A stretch of 64,000 nucleotides of DNA. It comes from Bacillota bacterium (GTDB lineage Bacteria; Bacillota; Clostridia; Lachnospirales; Bianqueaceae). The translations under genes and the position numbers were made by a program. Under the pieces are notes generated by a model that did not search any database, was not told the origin of the DNA, and was given only the letters and a program-made list of their open reading frames with translations. How positions within the stretch are numbered: the first letter of the stretch is position 1; each line of letters begins with the position of its first letter. Below are positions 16,153 through 24,656 of this stretch, piece by piece. The DNA lies in contig JAFRZE010000054.1 in assembly GCA_017442735.1 (NCBI GenBank), positions 20,916 through 84,915 on the forward strand, read 5' to 3'.

Positions 16153-16447
16153 TTATTCTCCAATGGCAATAACCGACCTTGTACGTATTGGTGCAGATGT
16201 TTTAGATGCTTCCAAAAGCGAGGCTATCACACGCAATTATATCGATGGATTGATTGGAACAATCGAAGCCAAAGCATTGTTTCCAAGATCAGGAGCACCA
16301 CTTTATTATGGTGATCTTTTTACTGGCTATTATTCTGTCAGATATAAAGAATACATAGCTTTTTATCAAGTGGATAAAGATAAACTACATGTGGATCGCG
16401 TTTTATATGCCAGATCAGATTACATGAGGACTCTCTTTAAGGAGTAG
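16142..16447 (+). CDS. Toxin of RelE/ParE superfamily
   Basis: A 101-residue small basic-acidic protein with the RelE/ParE fold pattern: MTVDYSPMAITDLVRIGADV, then FPRSGAPLYYG, YYSVRYKEYIAFYQVD and a final VDRVLYARSDYMRTLF. The last block, V-x-R-V-L-Y-x-R-x-D/Y, is typical of the ParE/RelE group. Whether it cuts mRNA on the ribosome or poisons gyrase cannot be told. Translation is coupled to the antitoxin by an 11-base overlap. Its stop touches the GTG upstream of rsmA, so the TA promoter may also drive rsmA, because the tatD terminator cuts rsmA off from the metG transcript. Confidence 0.87.
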   Translation: MTVDYSPMAITDLVRIGADVLDASKSEAITRNYIDGLIGTIEAKALFPRSGAPLYYGDLFTGYYSVRYKEYIAFYQVDKDKLHVDRVLYARSDYMRTLFKE

Positions 16448-16452
16448 TGAAA

Positions 16453-17379
16453 TTGGAACGAGATCAGTTTATTGCAGTGCCGAAAAATACCATTGCGGTA
16501 CTTCAGAAGCATGGCTTTCAGTTTAAAAAGCAGCTTGGACAGAATTTTCTGATCGATATGCATGTGCTGGATAAGATCATCCGAGCGGCAGATATCGGAC
16601 CGGGAGATATCTGTCTGGAGATTGGCCCGGGGATCGGAAGCCTGACCCAGGCATTATGTGAGGCGACAGCGGATGATGGCCGTGTTTACGCGGTGGAGAT
16701 CGATGACCGCCTGATCCCTATTCTGGAAGAGAATCTTGCGGCTTATCCCCATGTACATATCATTCATACCGATTTCATGAAGATCGATCTGCCTGCTTTC
16801 TTTGAAGAGGAGAAGATCGACCGGCCGGTAAAGGTCGTCGCGAATCTGCCTTATTATATCACGACTCCGATCATCATGGCGCTTTTTGAGAGCAGTGTAC
16901 CGCTCGCTTCCGTGACCGTTATGGTGCAGGAAGAGGTAGCCAGAAGGATGCAGGCGAAGCCGGGAACCAAGGACTACGGCGCGCTTTCGCTGGCTGTCCA
17001 GTACTATGCGGAGCCTTATATCGCGGCTCATGTGCCGCCGAACTGCTTTATGCCGCGGCCGAATGTCGGTTCAGCGGTCATCCGGCTGACAAGAAGGCCA
17101 GAGCCGCCGGTAGAAGTAGAGGATGAGAAACTGATGTTTAAGCTGATCCGCGCGGCTTTCGGACAGAGAAGGAAAACTTTGGTGAACGCGGTGACAGGCA
17201 GCCCGGAATTGGGTGGTACGATCCGGCTGGCAGACGGGAAGGATCTGAAGGTCTCAAAAGAGACGATCGCGCAGGCGCTGGAAGAGGCAGGCATTTCCCA
17301 GACGATCCGCGGGGAAGCACTGAGTCTTCAGCAGTTTGCCGAACTGACAAATGTTCTGGCCAAACAGGCGGATCATTGA
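16453..17379 (+). CDS. rsmA: 16S rRNA (adenine1518-N6/adenine1519-N6)-dimethyltransferase
   Basis: Dimethylates two adjacent adenines in the 3' hairpin of 16S rRNA late in 30S assembly, using S-adenosylmethionine. About 308 residues, normal size. The family opening KKQLGQNFLID near residue 25, SAM-binding LEIGPGIGSLTQ near 57, VEIDDRLIP near 80 and the catalytic NLPYYITTPI near 128 are all present. AAGGAG at 16439-16444 lies 8 bases before TTG 16453 but only 2 before GTG 16447, so TTG is preferred; the other start would add two residues. The gene directly follows the toxin and a promoter for the next gene lies over its last bases. Confidence 0.95.
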   Translation: MERDQFIAVPKNTIAVLQKHGFQFKKQLGQNFLIDMHVLDKIIRAADIGPGDICLEIGPGIGSLTQALCEATADDGRVYAVEIDDRLIPILEENLAAYPHVHIIHTDFMKIDLPAFFEEEKIDRPVKVVANLPYYITTPIIMALFESSVPLASVTVMVQEEVARRMQAKPGTKDYGALSLAVQYYAEPYIAAHVPPNCFMPRPNVGSAVIRLTRRPEPPVEVEDEKLMFKLIRAAFGQRRKTLVNAVTGSPELGGTIRLADGKDLKVSKETIAQALEEAGISQTIRGEALSLQQFAELTNVLAKQADH

Positions 17380-17404
17380 TGGGAGGAAAGAAACAGGTAT
17401 ATAC
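17376..17404 (+). promoter_or_regulatory. Promoter of the gene at 17437
   Basis: TTGATG (17376-17381, overlapping the rsmA stop), 17 bases, TATACT (17399-17404). Confidence 0.65.
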
Positions 17405-17436
17405 TCATAGCATCATTTGTTAAGGAGGATTCTTCC

Positions 17437-17868
17437 ATGAATGGAATTACATATCTTCGTGAAGTCAAAGAAGCGGTAGTAGCCGGCGAGACGGCGATTC
17501 GTTCGCTGCAGGCAGCAAAAGAAAAACTGGACAGTGCCCGGAATTGGGGTATACTGGATATCCTGAGCGGAAACAAGGGCGGCCTGATTTCTGGATTTAT
17601 CAAACACTCCCGGGTAAACGCGGCACAAAACTGCATCGACCAGGCGAAACATGATCTGATGCGCTTTGAGGATGAGCTTCGTGACGTTCAGGACATGAAC
17701 TACCTGAATGTAGAGATCAGCGGGTTCCTGACATTCGCGGATTTCTTCTTCGACGGGCTTCTGGCGGACCTGCTGGTACAGTCGAAGATCGCCGAAGCAC
17801 GGGCGAAGGTCGATGACGCGATCTATCGCGTTGAGAATATCGTATATCGTCTGAGAATGATTCGGTAA
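17437..17868 (+). CDS. Conserved-looking helical protein of unknown function
   Basis: A 143-residue protein, mostly amphipathic helix: a first helix with long Ala/Glu/Lys heptads (REVKEAVVAGETAIRSLQAA), a Trp-Gly turn NWGILDILSGNKGGLISGF, and two further helices ending in a basic tail. There is no signal peptide. The stretch NVEISGFLTFADFFFDGLLADL is hydrophobic enough for membrane contact. The Trp-Gly and Gly-rich loop suggest a defined fold rather than a random frame, and AAGGAGG plus a good promoter support a real gene. I recall similar unnamed proteins in Bacillota but cannot name a family. It lies between rsmA and hairpin array C. Confidence 0.75.
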   Translation: MNGITYLREVKEAVVAGETAIRSLQAAKEKLDSARNWGILDILSGNKGGLISGFIKHSRVNAAQNCIDQAKHDLMRFEDELRDVQDMNYLNVEISGFLTFADFFFDGLLADLLVQSKIAEARAKVDDAIYRVENIVYRLRMIR

Positions 17869-17963
17869 ACTCGCGGAAATAACTCTTGCACTTGGCTTCA
17901 TTTGAGTTTACACTGAAGGAAAATAGAACTTCTTATCATGCGAGAGGAAGCAACTGGATGATT

Positions 17964-18257
17964 GCGTCTGAAAGGCTAGGTAAGTCAGATTCAGACGTTT
18001 TGCCACTAAGGAAAGCGTCTGAAAACATCGGTAAATCAGATTTAGACGCACGAAAAGGGAGGATTTGTCAGGTTTTTCTCTCTAGATCGCGGCTGATAGG
18101 GCAAAAGTTGTCGCTAAAGAAACGAATGTCTTTTGAGGAAAGACAACAACGCTTGTTCCGGAAAACCGTTGCGTCTGAAACTGGAAAAGCATTTCTTTAC
18201 AGACGCACCAAAGGCCACGATTTCGGCCAGATCTGGAGAAACAAGAAAATCAGACGC
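17964..18257. repeat. Hairpin array C: GCGTCTGA / TCAGACGC units
   Basis: It occupies most of the 434-base gap at 17869-18303. Unit 1 (17964-17998) and unit 2 (18015-18049) are each 35 bases: 8-base arms GCGTCTGA and TCAGACGT or TTAGACGC, with a 19-base loop, separated by 16 bases. Their loops are alike (AAGGCTAGGTAAGTCAGAT and AAACATCGGTAAATCAGAT). A third unit (18171-18206) has a 20-base loop. Sixteen bases after it a 35-base frame ends in a lone right arm, TCAGACGC (18250-18257), with the left arm lost. The middle (18050-18170) holds no clear unit. A 130-codon frame from 17886 crosses it but has no ribosome site. Same geometry as arrays A and B, different arms. Confidence 0.75.
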
Positions 18258-18303
18258 AACAGGCAGATGATATCGTGAATAAGATCCTGAATGGAGGTAA
18301 GCC

Positions 18304-18846
18304 ATGGCTGATACATTAGAGGTATTACTGGATCGACGTTCCTACAGACAGTATGAGGATAAGCCGGTCTCGAGAGAGCTCCTGGAGAAGATCGCGAAGG
18401 CCGGGACCTATGCCGCTACCGGTATGGGCAAACAGTCACCGAGCATCGTATGTATTACCGATAAAGAGACCCGTGACGCACTGGAAAGAATGAACGGCGC
18501 AGTTATGGGCAATCCGGAGAGCAAGCCGTTTTACGGCGCGCCGGTGGTATTTGTGGTCCTTGCCGATAAATCCGCGGCTGGTACCTATCTGTATGACGGT
18601 TCGCTGGTTCTGGGCAATATGATGAACGCCGCGGCGGATCTGGGCCTTGGAAGCTGCTGGATCCATCGTGCGAAGGAAGAGTTTGCCAGTGACGAAGGTA
18701 AAAAGCTGCTAGTCAAATGGGGCCTTGCGAGAAATATCACGGATGCCGGTCGCTATGAGGGTATCGGACATCTGATCGTAGGCTATCCGGGCGGCAACAA
18801 ACCGGCGCCGAGACTGAGAAAAGAAGGGTACGTCACGTTCGTTTAA
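18304..18846 (+). CDS. Nitroreductase family FMN-dependent oxidoreductase
   Basis: A 180-residue NADH/FMN enzyme of the nitroreductase superfamily, probably a cytoplasmic dimer. The family opening LEVLLDRRSYRQYEDKPV with the FMN-phosphate-binding RRSYR is present, as are KQSPS in place of the common NxQPW, DGSLVLGNMMNAAADLGLGSCWI and the final GHLIVGYPGG. The natural substrate is unknown; such enzymes reduce nitro compounds, quinones or flavins. GGAGG precedes the ATG. It stands at the head of a run of plus-strand genes (glycosidase, esterase, HAD, phosphatase), 21 bases before the next. Confidence 0.9.
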   Translation: MADTLEVLLDRRSYRQYEDKPVSRELLEKIAKAGTYAATGMGKQSPSIVCITDKETRDALERMNGAVMGNPESKPFYGAPVVFVVLADKSAAGTYLYDGSLVLGNMMNAAADLGLGSCWIHRAKEEFASDEGKKLLVKWGLARNITDAGRYEGIGHLIVGYPGGNKPAPRLRKEGYVTFV

Positions 18847-18867
18847 TCCAATACGTAGGAGAAAACC

Positions 18868-21800
18868 ATGTTTTATCCACAATCTAAAGAGCCCCGGCTT
18901 ATGCCGGAGCTCTTTGAGCATCCAACCAGTGAATATCGCGGAACACCGTTCTGGGCCTGGAACGGAAAACTGGAGAAGGAAGAACTGAAGCGCCAGATCG
19001 AGATCTTTCAGGAGATGGGCTTCGGCGGTTTTCACATGCATGTACGGACCGGACTGGAGACAGAATATCTGTCCGAGGAATACATGGATGATATCCGGTT
19101 CTGCATCGACGAAGCAAAGAAGAGAGGTATGATCGCCTATCTCTACGATGAGGATCGATGGCCCTCCGGCAGCTGCGGCGGTCAGGTGACGATGGACCAT
19201 CCGGAATATGCCCGGAAGAGCCTTCTATTGACTACGAAAGCATATATCGGAACTGAAGATTCTGATCAACCGGAGGCTGGCCGCGGTCAGGAACTGATGC
19301 GGCAGGAGAACGGAGAACTGGTCGTGGTCTATGATATCCGACTCGATGAAGCAGGCTATCTGGAAGAGGCGAGGCTCTTATGGAAAAAGACAAAGGCGAA
19401 TCTAGAGACAGCTGTCGTATCGTCGGAGAATGTGTTGCAGCCTTGCCCGGACGACTTCGTCCGCTGGTATGCCTACGTGGAGCACTCCGGCGCGGATCCG
19501 TGGTTCAATAACGCTTCCTATGTCGATACGATGGATCCGGAAGCGGTTCGCAGGTTTATCGAGCTGACCCATGAGAAATACGCTTCTGCAATAGGGGATG
19601 AGTTCGGCAAGGGCACGAAATCGATCTTTACCGACGAACCGCAGTTTACGCCCAAGAGACCGCTGGATTTCGCGAAGGAACAAAAGGATCTATTTATTCC
19701 CTGGACCGACGGCCTGGATGAACTGTATCAGGAAAGATTCGGAGAAGATCTTTGGTCGGTACTGCCGGAAGTCTTCTTTGAGCCGAAGTCACCGGCGAGC
19801 GTCCGGCTGCGGCTTCAGAATGTGATCACGGACCGGTTCGTAGAGAGTTTCTGCCGGCAGATCGGAGACTGGTGTGATGAGCATGATCTGCTGCTCACCG
19901 GGCATGTGATGGGCGAACCGACCCTCGAATCGCAGACGCAGGCGGTGGGCGATGCCATGCGCTGTTATGAAGCGTTCGGGATCCCTGGAATTGACATGCT
20001 CTGCGATTTTCATGAATACACCACCGCCAAGCAGACAGCTTCCCGCGTGCGTCAGCTCGGCAAGGAAGGCATGCTTTCCGAACTTTACGGGGTGACCGAC
20101 TGGGATTACGATTTCCGCGGATATAAACTGCAGGGAGACTGGCAGGCGGCACTCGGTGTGACGCTGCGGGTCCCGCATCTTACCTGGATGACGATGCACG
20201 GCGAAGCTAAAAGGGATTACCCGGCCTGTATCGGTTATCAGTCGCCCTGGTATTCGAAATACGCGATCATAGAGGATCATTTTGCCCGTCTCGCCACCGT
20301 GCTGACCAGAGGGAAAGCGATGGTGAAGGTGGGTGTCATCCATCCCATCGAGAGTTTCTGGCTTCTCTGGGGACCGGGTGACCTGACAGGAGAGAAACGG
20401 GCCCAGATGGAGCAGCAGTTCGCTACGCTGGCGGAAACACTGCTTCTGGGAACGATCGACTTTGATTATATTGATGAGGCCACGCTGACCGATCAGCCGG
20501 ACGACGAACCAAAAACGTTTGATGTGGGCCAGATGCGGTATGAAGTGCTGATCGTTCCGCCGCTGCTGACGATCCGTGAGACGACGATCCACCGCCTGGC
20601 ACAGTTCCGGAAAGCCGGCGGCAGGATTCTATGGCAGGGAGAATGCCCGGTACTGATCGAAGGAAAAGAAAAGACAGAAGAAACGCGGGGACTTTTTGAA
20701 CTCCTTCATGTGCTCTATCAGTACGCGGAAAAGATCGGGACGGATCCCGGCAGTGTACTAAAGGCATTGGAACCAGTCAGAGTACTGGATATCCGACGGG
20801 AAAACGGCCTTCGGGAGGATTCGCTGATCTATCAGCTTCGGGAAGACAGAGAGACAAAGTGGCTGTTTATCGCGAAAGGAAAGAATCCGGTATCGCCGGA
20901 TGTGGAGACCGCGCCGTATCTTCGGGTGAAGATCCGAGGATCTTACAAAGCAGAGATCTATGACACAGCATCAGGAAACGTGTATCCGTTGAAGGTCAGG
21001 CAGGAAGACGGATGGACGAGCTTCGAGAAGACCTGGTATATGCACGACGGCCTCCTGCTGAAGCTGGACGAGGTGGCGGAAGAGCAATCCGAAACAATGC
21101 CAGAAGGTTTGAATCAGAGAGCAGCGGTTCCAAGTACAGATGATCCGGATAAGAAGGAAACAGCTTCCAGTCCCGATGTCCGTTTTGGAACGGTTCCGGT
21201 CAAGCTGGAAGAACCGAACATGCTCCTGCTGGATATGGCGGAATATGCTGTGAATGGCGGAGACTATGAGCCGGAAGAGGAGATCCTTCGGATCGACAAT
21301 ATCGCCAGAGCCAAGCTGGGGATCCCGCTTCGAAAGAAGGAAGTGGCTCAGCCCTATACCATCCGGGAAACGGATTTGGAAAAGGCCCGTCTGAAGCTTC
21401 GGTTCCGTTTTGATAGCGAGATCGAAGTACAAAGCGCTAAACTTGCTCTGGAGGACTGCGAGACCACCAGGATCTGGCTGAATGGTCAGAAAGTAAGCGT
21501 GGAGCCCGATGGATGGTTCGTCGACCGCTGTATCCGGACTATACCCTTGCCAAAGATCCCGGTCGGTGAGAACCGGATCGAGGTGGAGGTACCGATCGGT
21601 CCGAGAACGAATCTGGAAGCCATGTATCTCTTGGGTGAGTTCGGCGTCAAAGTATCCGGAACGAAGAAGACTCTGACTAAGCCGGTGAAAGAACTGGGCT
21701 TCGGCGATATCGTCCCGCAGGGGCTGCCTTTCTATACCGGAAACATGGTCTATCAGATGAAAGTTAGGACAGAAGGAGAATTCTGTGTACGGATCCCGCA

Positions 21801-22149
21801 GTACCGCGGAGGGCTTTGCGAGGTGATGCTGGATGGGAAGACGGTCGGGGAAATCGTGTATTCGCCCTATCGTCTGACGATCCCGGCATCCGCGGGAGAA
21901 CATGATCTGTCGATCCGGCTTTACGGGACCAGACAGAACGGATTTGCTCAGCTCCATCATACACAGGGAGTCTATTTCTATCAGAGTCCCAACTCCTGGA
22001 GGAGCGACAGCGATCTTTGGACCTATGAGTATCAGTTCAAGAAGGCAGGTATCCTGAAGAGTCCGGAGCTATATGGTGCCAGGTTCATTCAGGCAGACGG
22101 AAGTATCAGAGAGACGGACAACGGATTTCAGATCCGGGAACACAGCTGA
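18868..22149 (+). CDS. Large GH106-like glycoside hydrolase (alpha-L-rhamnosidase type)
   Basis: A 1093-residue protein with the layout I associate with family GH106 and its relatives: the N-terminal signature YRGTPFWAWNGKLEKEEL, then GFGGFHMHVRTGLETEYLS, YDEDRWPSGSCGGQVT and the acidic FTDEPQF near residue 257. The last 400 residues are beta-rich and contain a galactose-binding-like domain (LRFRFDSEIEVQSAKL). There is no signal peptide, so it would work in the cytoplasm on imported oligosaccharides, which is unusual for rhamnogalacturonan enzymes of gut Bacteroides but common in Clostridia. No sugar transporter or regulator is adjacent. An esterase-like gene follows after 6 bases. The rhamnosidase specificity is tentative. 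Confidence 0.8.
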   Translation: MFYPQSKEPRLMPELFEHPTSEYRGTPFWAWNGKLEKEELKRQIEIFQEMGFGGFHMHVRTGLETEYLSEEYMDDIRFCIDEAKKRGMIAYLYDEDRWPSGSCGGQVTMDHPEYARKSLLLTTKAYIGTEDSDQPEAGRGQELMRQENGELVVVYDIRLDEAGYLEEARLLWKKTKANLETAVVSSENVLQPCPDDFVRWYAYVEHSGADPWFNNASYVDTMDPEAVRRFIELTHEKYASAIGDEFGKGTKSIFTDEPQFTPKRPLDFAKEQKDLFIPWTDGLDELYQERFGEDLWSVLPEVFFEPKSPASVRLRLQNVITDRFVESFCRQIGDWCDEHDLLLTGHVMGEPTLESQTQAVGDAMRCYEAFGIPGIDMLCDFHEYTTAKQTASRVRQLGKEGMLSELYGVTDWDYDFRGYKLQGDWQAALGVTLRVPHLTWMTMHGEAKRDYPACIGYQSPWYSKYAIIEDHFARLATVLTRGKAMVKVGVIHPIESFWLLWGPGDLTGEKRAQMEQQFATLAETLLLGTIDFDYIDEATLTDQPDDEPKTFDVGQMRYEVLIVPPLLTIRETTIHRLAQFRKAGGRILWQGECPVLIEGKEKTEETRGLFELLHVLYQYAEKIGTDPGSVLKALEPVRVLDIRRENGLREDSLIYQLREDRETKWLFIAKGKNPVSPDVETAPYLRVKIRGSYKAEIYDTASGNVYPLKVRQEDGWTSFEKTWYMHDGLLLKLDEVAEEQSETMPEGLNQRAAVPSTDDPDKKETASSPDVRFGTVPVKLEEPNMLLLDMAEYAVNGGDYEPEEEILRIDNIARAKLGIPLRKKEVAQPYTIRETDLEKARLKLRFRFDSEIEVQSAKLALEDCETTRIWLNGQKVSVEPDGWFVDRCIRTIPLPKIPVGENRIEVEVPIGPRTNLEAMYLLGEFGVKVSGTKKTLTKPVKELGFGDIVPQGLPFYTGNMVYQMKVRTEGEFCVRIPQYRGGLCEVMLDGKTVGEIVYSPYRLTIPASAGEHDLSIRLYGTRQNGFAQLHHTQGVYFYQSPNSWRSDSDLWTYEYQFKKAGILKSPELYGARFIQADGSIRETDNGFQIREHS

Positions 22150-22155
22150 TAGAAA

Positions 22156-22902
22156 ATGAAAAAAGAGTATTTTGAAGTATTGGGACGCGACTGCGTCATG
22201 TACAGGCCGGACGACGGCCTGGAAAACGTACGGGCGATCCTGATCCAGCCGGGAGACACGCATGATCTCGAAGGAATGGACCGGGAAGTGGACGCGATCT
22301 GTAAGGAAACAGGCGGCAAAGCAGCTATCCCCTTCGCGATGGTGGTCTTTCCGGTCAGAAGCTGGAATGAGGACCTTTCTCCCTGGGAAGCACCGCCGGT
22401 CTTCGGCGATGAACCCTTTGGGAGCGGAGCGTCAGATACGCTCCGGCTGATCGAAGAAGACCTTATCCCGACCATCGAGATGAGGTTTTCCCTCCTGCCG
22501 GACGGCAATCTTTCTGACAGAGAACTGACCGTTCCGATCATTCTCGGCGGTTATTCTCTGGCTGGTTTCTTCGCGCTCTGGAGCGCTTATCAGACGGACC
22601 GGTTCACCGCTGTCGTGGCGGCATCCCCCTCGGTGTGGTTTCCCGGCTGGATCGACTACGCAAAAACGCATGAACCCAAAGCGAAGGCGATCTACCTTAG
22701 CCTGGGCGGCAAGGAGGAGAAAACACGTCATCCGGTGATGCGGACGGTCGGCGACTGTATCCGGGAACAGGATAGGATCCTTTCGGTTCGTCAGACCACG
22801 CATATTCTGGAGTGGAATCCCGGGAATCATTTCCGTGACGCGGATCTTCGGTGCGCGAAGGGATTCGCGTGGTGCCTGAAGCGTCTGCAGCCCTTGCCAT
22901 AA
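22156..22902 (+). CDS. Putative alpha/beta-hydrolase esterase
   Basis: A 248-residue cytoplasmic protein of the alpha/beta-hydrolase type. The nucleophile elbow GGYSLAG near residue 133 has the GxSxxG pattern. A downstream AASPSVWFPGW resembles the D-loop region of IroE/esterase-D-like proteins, and the catalytic His may be in WNPGNHF near the end. The gene starts 6 bases after the GH106-like gene with no clear ribosome site, so it is probably translated by coupling. Context suggests it removes acyl groups from the glycosides handled by its neighbour. This is inference; no family name is certain. Confidence 0.65.
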   Translation: MKKEYFEVLGRDCVMYRPDDGLENVRAILIQPGDTHDLEGMDREVDAICKETGGKAAIPFAMVVFPVRSWNEDLSPWEAPPVFGDEPFGSGASDTLRLIEEDLIPTIEMRFSLLPDGNLSDRELTVPIILGGYSLAGFFALWSAYQTDRFTAVVAASPSVWFPGWIDYAKTHEPKAKAIYLSLGGKEEKTRHPVMRTVGDCIREQDRILSVRQTTHILEWNPGNHFRDADLRCAKGFAWCLKRLQPLP

Positions 22903-22922
22903 GGAGGGTCTACTGGTATAAT
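22894..22922 (+). promoter_or_regulatory. Promoter of the HAD gene
   Basis: TTGCCA (22894-22899), 17 bases, TATAAT (22917-22922). It overlaps the end of the esterase gene. Confidence 0.75.
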
Positions 22923-22952
22923 AAATCAGATTACGAAAAAGGATGGCTGATC

Positions 22953-23699
22953 ATGATCAAATGTGTCATTTATGACCTGGACGATACCCTGTACGATTTT
23001 AAGGTGTTGAACGAGCCGGCGTTCGCGAAGATGTGCGAGGAGGCCGAGAAACGTTTTGGCATCAGCGCGGAAAAGTTCGGTGAGGTGTTCGCGAGCGCGT
23101 ATCGCGGCGTAGGGGATCGGATGCCGGAGGAGATCCTGGAACTGGAACCGGCCGGCGTGGATGTGGCGCCGGTACACAGCCGGACCCTGCGCATCAATTA
23201 TACGCTGGAAAAGCTAGGACTTCCCCTGTTCCCACATGTGCTGGATCTGTATGATATTTACTGGGATTATATCCTGGAACACATGCAGAAGGAGCCATAC
23301 ATCGAAGAAGTGATGCAGGAACTGAAAGGGCGCGGGATCAGGATCGGCATCGGTACAAACATGACCGCGCATATACAGTACCATAAGGTGAACGGGCTGG
23401 GACTTGGTCCGTATATCGACTTTATGATGACTTCCGATGAATCGATCTTTGATAAACCGGACGAGCGGTTCTTCCGGATGGTCATTAAAAAGGCGGGATG
23501 TGCACCGGAAGAATGTCTGTTCGTCGGTGATAATTATATCTATGATTACGGCGGAGCGACCAGAAGCGGGCTGAATGGTCTCTGGTACAATCGGCTGGAA
23601 AAGCCGTGGAACCGCGTCAGTGAGGAGCTGAAGCAGGAAGCGATCAGCAAAAACGTGATGATCACGGATCACCGGCAGGTGCTGGAGCATCTCGGGTAA
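22953..23699 (+). CDS. HAD superfamily phosphatase (subfamily IA)
   Basis: A 248-residue Mg-dependent phosphohydrolase. Motif I is YDLDDTLYDF at residues 7-16 with the nucleophile and acid/base Asp pair. Motif II Thr is in GIGTNMTAH, motif III Lys in SIFDKPDERFF, and motif IV in FVGDNYIYDYGGA. A helical cap lies between motifs I and II. The layout resembles YjjG-like nucleotidases and phosphoglycolate phosphatases, so a small phosphate ester or nucleotide is the likely substrate. ATG 22953 is chosen: AAAAAGGA is 9 bases upstream and the product begins with the HAD strand. The longer frame from 22851 overlaps the esterase and the promoter. Confidence 0.9.
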   Translation: MIKCVIYDLDDTLYDFKVLNEPAFAKMCEEAEKRFGISAEKFGEVFASAYRGVGDRMPEEILELEPAGVDVAPVHSRTLRINYTLEKLGLPLFPHVLDLYDIYWDYILEHMQKEPYIEEVMQELKGRGIRIGIGTNMTAHIQYHKVNGLGLGPYIDFMMTSDESIFDKPDERFFRMVIKKAGCAPEECLFVGDNYIYDYGGATRSGLNGLWYNRLEKPWNRVSEELKQEAISKNVMITDHRQVLEHLG

Positions 23700-23718
23700 C
23701 TTACAAGGAGAGGAAGAA

Positions 23719-24531
23719 TTGGGACAGATCAAGTTTGAGAATCTGAATAATACCCGGGATCTGGGTGGATTCCGGACAATGGATGGCCGGCAGATCCGGG
23801 AAGGAAAGCTGATCCGCAGCGGACAGCTGTTCTTTGCCAGTGAAAAGGACAGACAGGAACTGGCGGACAAAGTGAGCCTGATCGTGGATTTCCGGACGAT
23901 GAATGAGAGAGAAGAGAAGCCGGATCCGGTACTGGAAGGTGTGGACTCTATCGTGATCCCGCCGATCGAAGATTTGACCGCCGGGATCACCAGGGAAGAG
24001 GAAGCCGATGAGTCGGTGACGGAAAACTTCGTGATGGACCCGATGCAGGCGAAAGGATATATGACGAACGTCTATCGGATGCTGATCCGTTCGGAAGCAG
24101 CCGTCAAGGCGTATGAGAAGTTTGCCAATCTGCTGCTGGAGGAACGGGAGAAGGCAGTCCTGTGGCACTGTACGGCCGGCAAGGACCGGGCCGGATTCGG
24201 AACAGCCATCGTCCTGGAGATCTTGGGCGTCAGCCGGGATGAGATCGTGAAAGATTACCTGATGACGAACGTATATCTGCAGAAAGAAGTGGCCGGACTG
24301 ATCGAGGCGCTTCGCAAGGAATACGGGACGGCTGAATATGAAGAAAGTCCGGAAACGCAGGAGGCCGCGAAAGAAGCGCTCGGCTATCTCTTCGGGGCAC
24401 ACGAAGACTACCTGAAAGCACTCTATGAAGAGATCGAAAAGAAGTACCGAAGCTTCGACGGGTTCGTTCGCGATGGCCTTCATCTGACGGAAGAAGAGCA
24501 GGAAAAACTGAAAAAGATCTATCTGGAATGA
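23719..24531 (+). CDS. Tyrosine-protein phosphatase family (DSP-like) protein
   Basis: A 270-residue protein with the cysteine phosphatase loop HCTAGKDRAGF near residues 153-163 (Cys nucleophile and Arg) and the upstream general-acid region. The N-terminus NNTRDLGGFRTMDGRQIREG is the conserved opening of the bacterial tyrosine/phosphoinositide phosphatase group (LipA/Mycobacterium PtpB-like). The substrate could be phosphotyrosine, phosphoserine or an inositol lipid. The start is TTG 23719 with AAGGAGAGG upstream. It lies 19 bases after the HAD gene and shares its transcript; a strong terminator begins at its stop codon. Confidence 0.88.
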   Translation: MGQIKFENLNNTRDLGGFRTMDGRQIREGKLIRSGQLFFASEKDRQELADKVSLIVDFRTMNEREEKPDPVLEGVDSIVIPPIEDLTAGITREEEADESVTENFVMDPMQAKGYMTNVYRMLIRSEAAVKAYEKFANLLLEEREKAVLWHCTAGKDRAGFGTAIVLEILGVSRDEIVKDYLMTNVYLQKEVAGLIEALRKEYGTAEYEESPETQEAAKEALGYLFGAHEDYLKALYEEIEKKYRSFDGFVRDGLHLTEEEQEKLKKIYLE

Positions 24532-24554
24532 CCGGCATTTTTGCCGGTTTTTTT
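24531..24554 (+). terminator. Intrinsic terminator after the phosphatase gene
   Basis: ACCGGCA (24531-24537) and TGCCGGT (24542-24548) form a compact stem followed by a T-run. The stem starts within the stop codon. Confidence 0.93.
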
Positions 24555-24656
24555 CATAGAATGTCTTGCGCTCGCGGCATGGACGGAGTATACTGAAACC
24601 ATCATTTTCATGAAAAGATTTCCGTTGGAAATCTAAAAAAACAAGGAGGGGTATGT

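Noticed and set aside
17886..18278. 130-codon frame across array C as a gene
   Set aside because: No ribosome site, composition unlike the neighbours, and the DNA is explained by inverted repeats.
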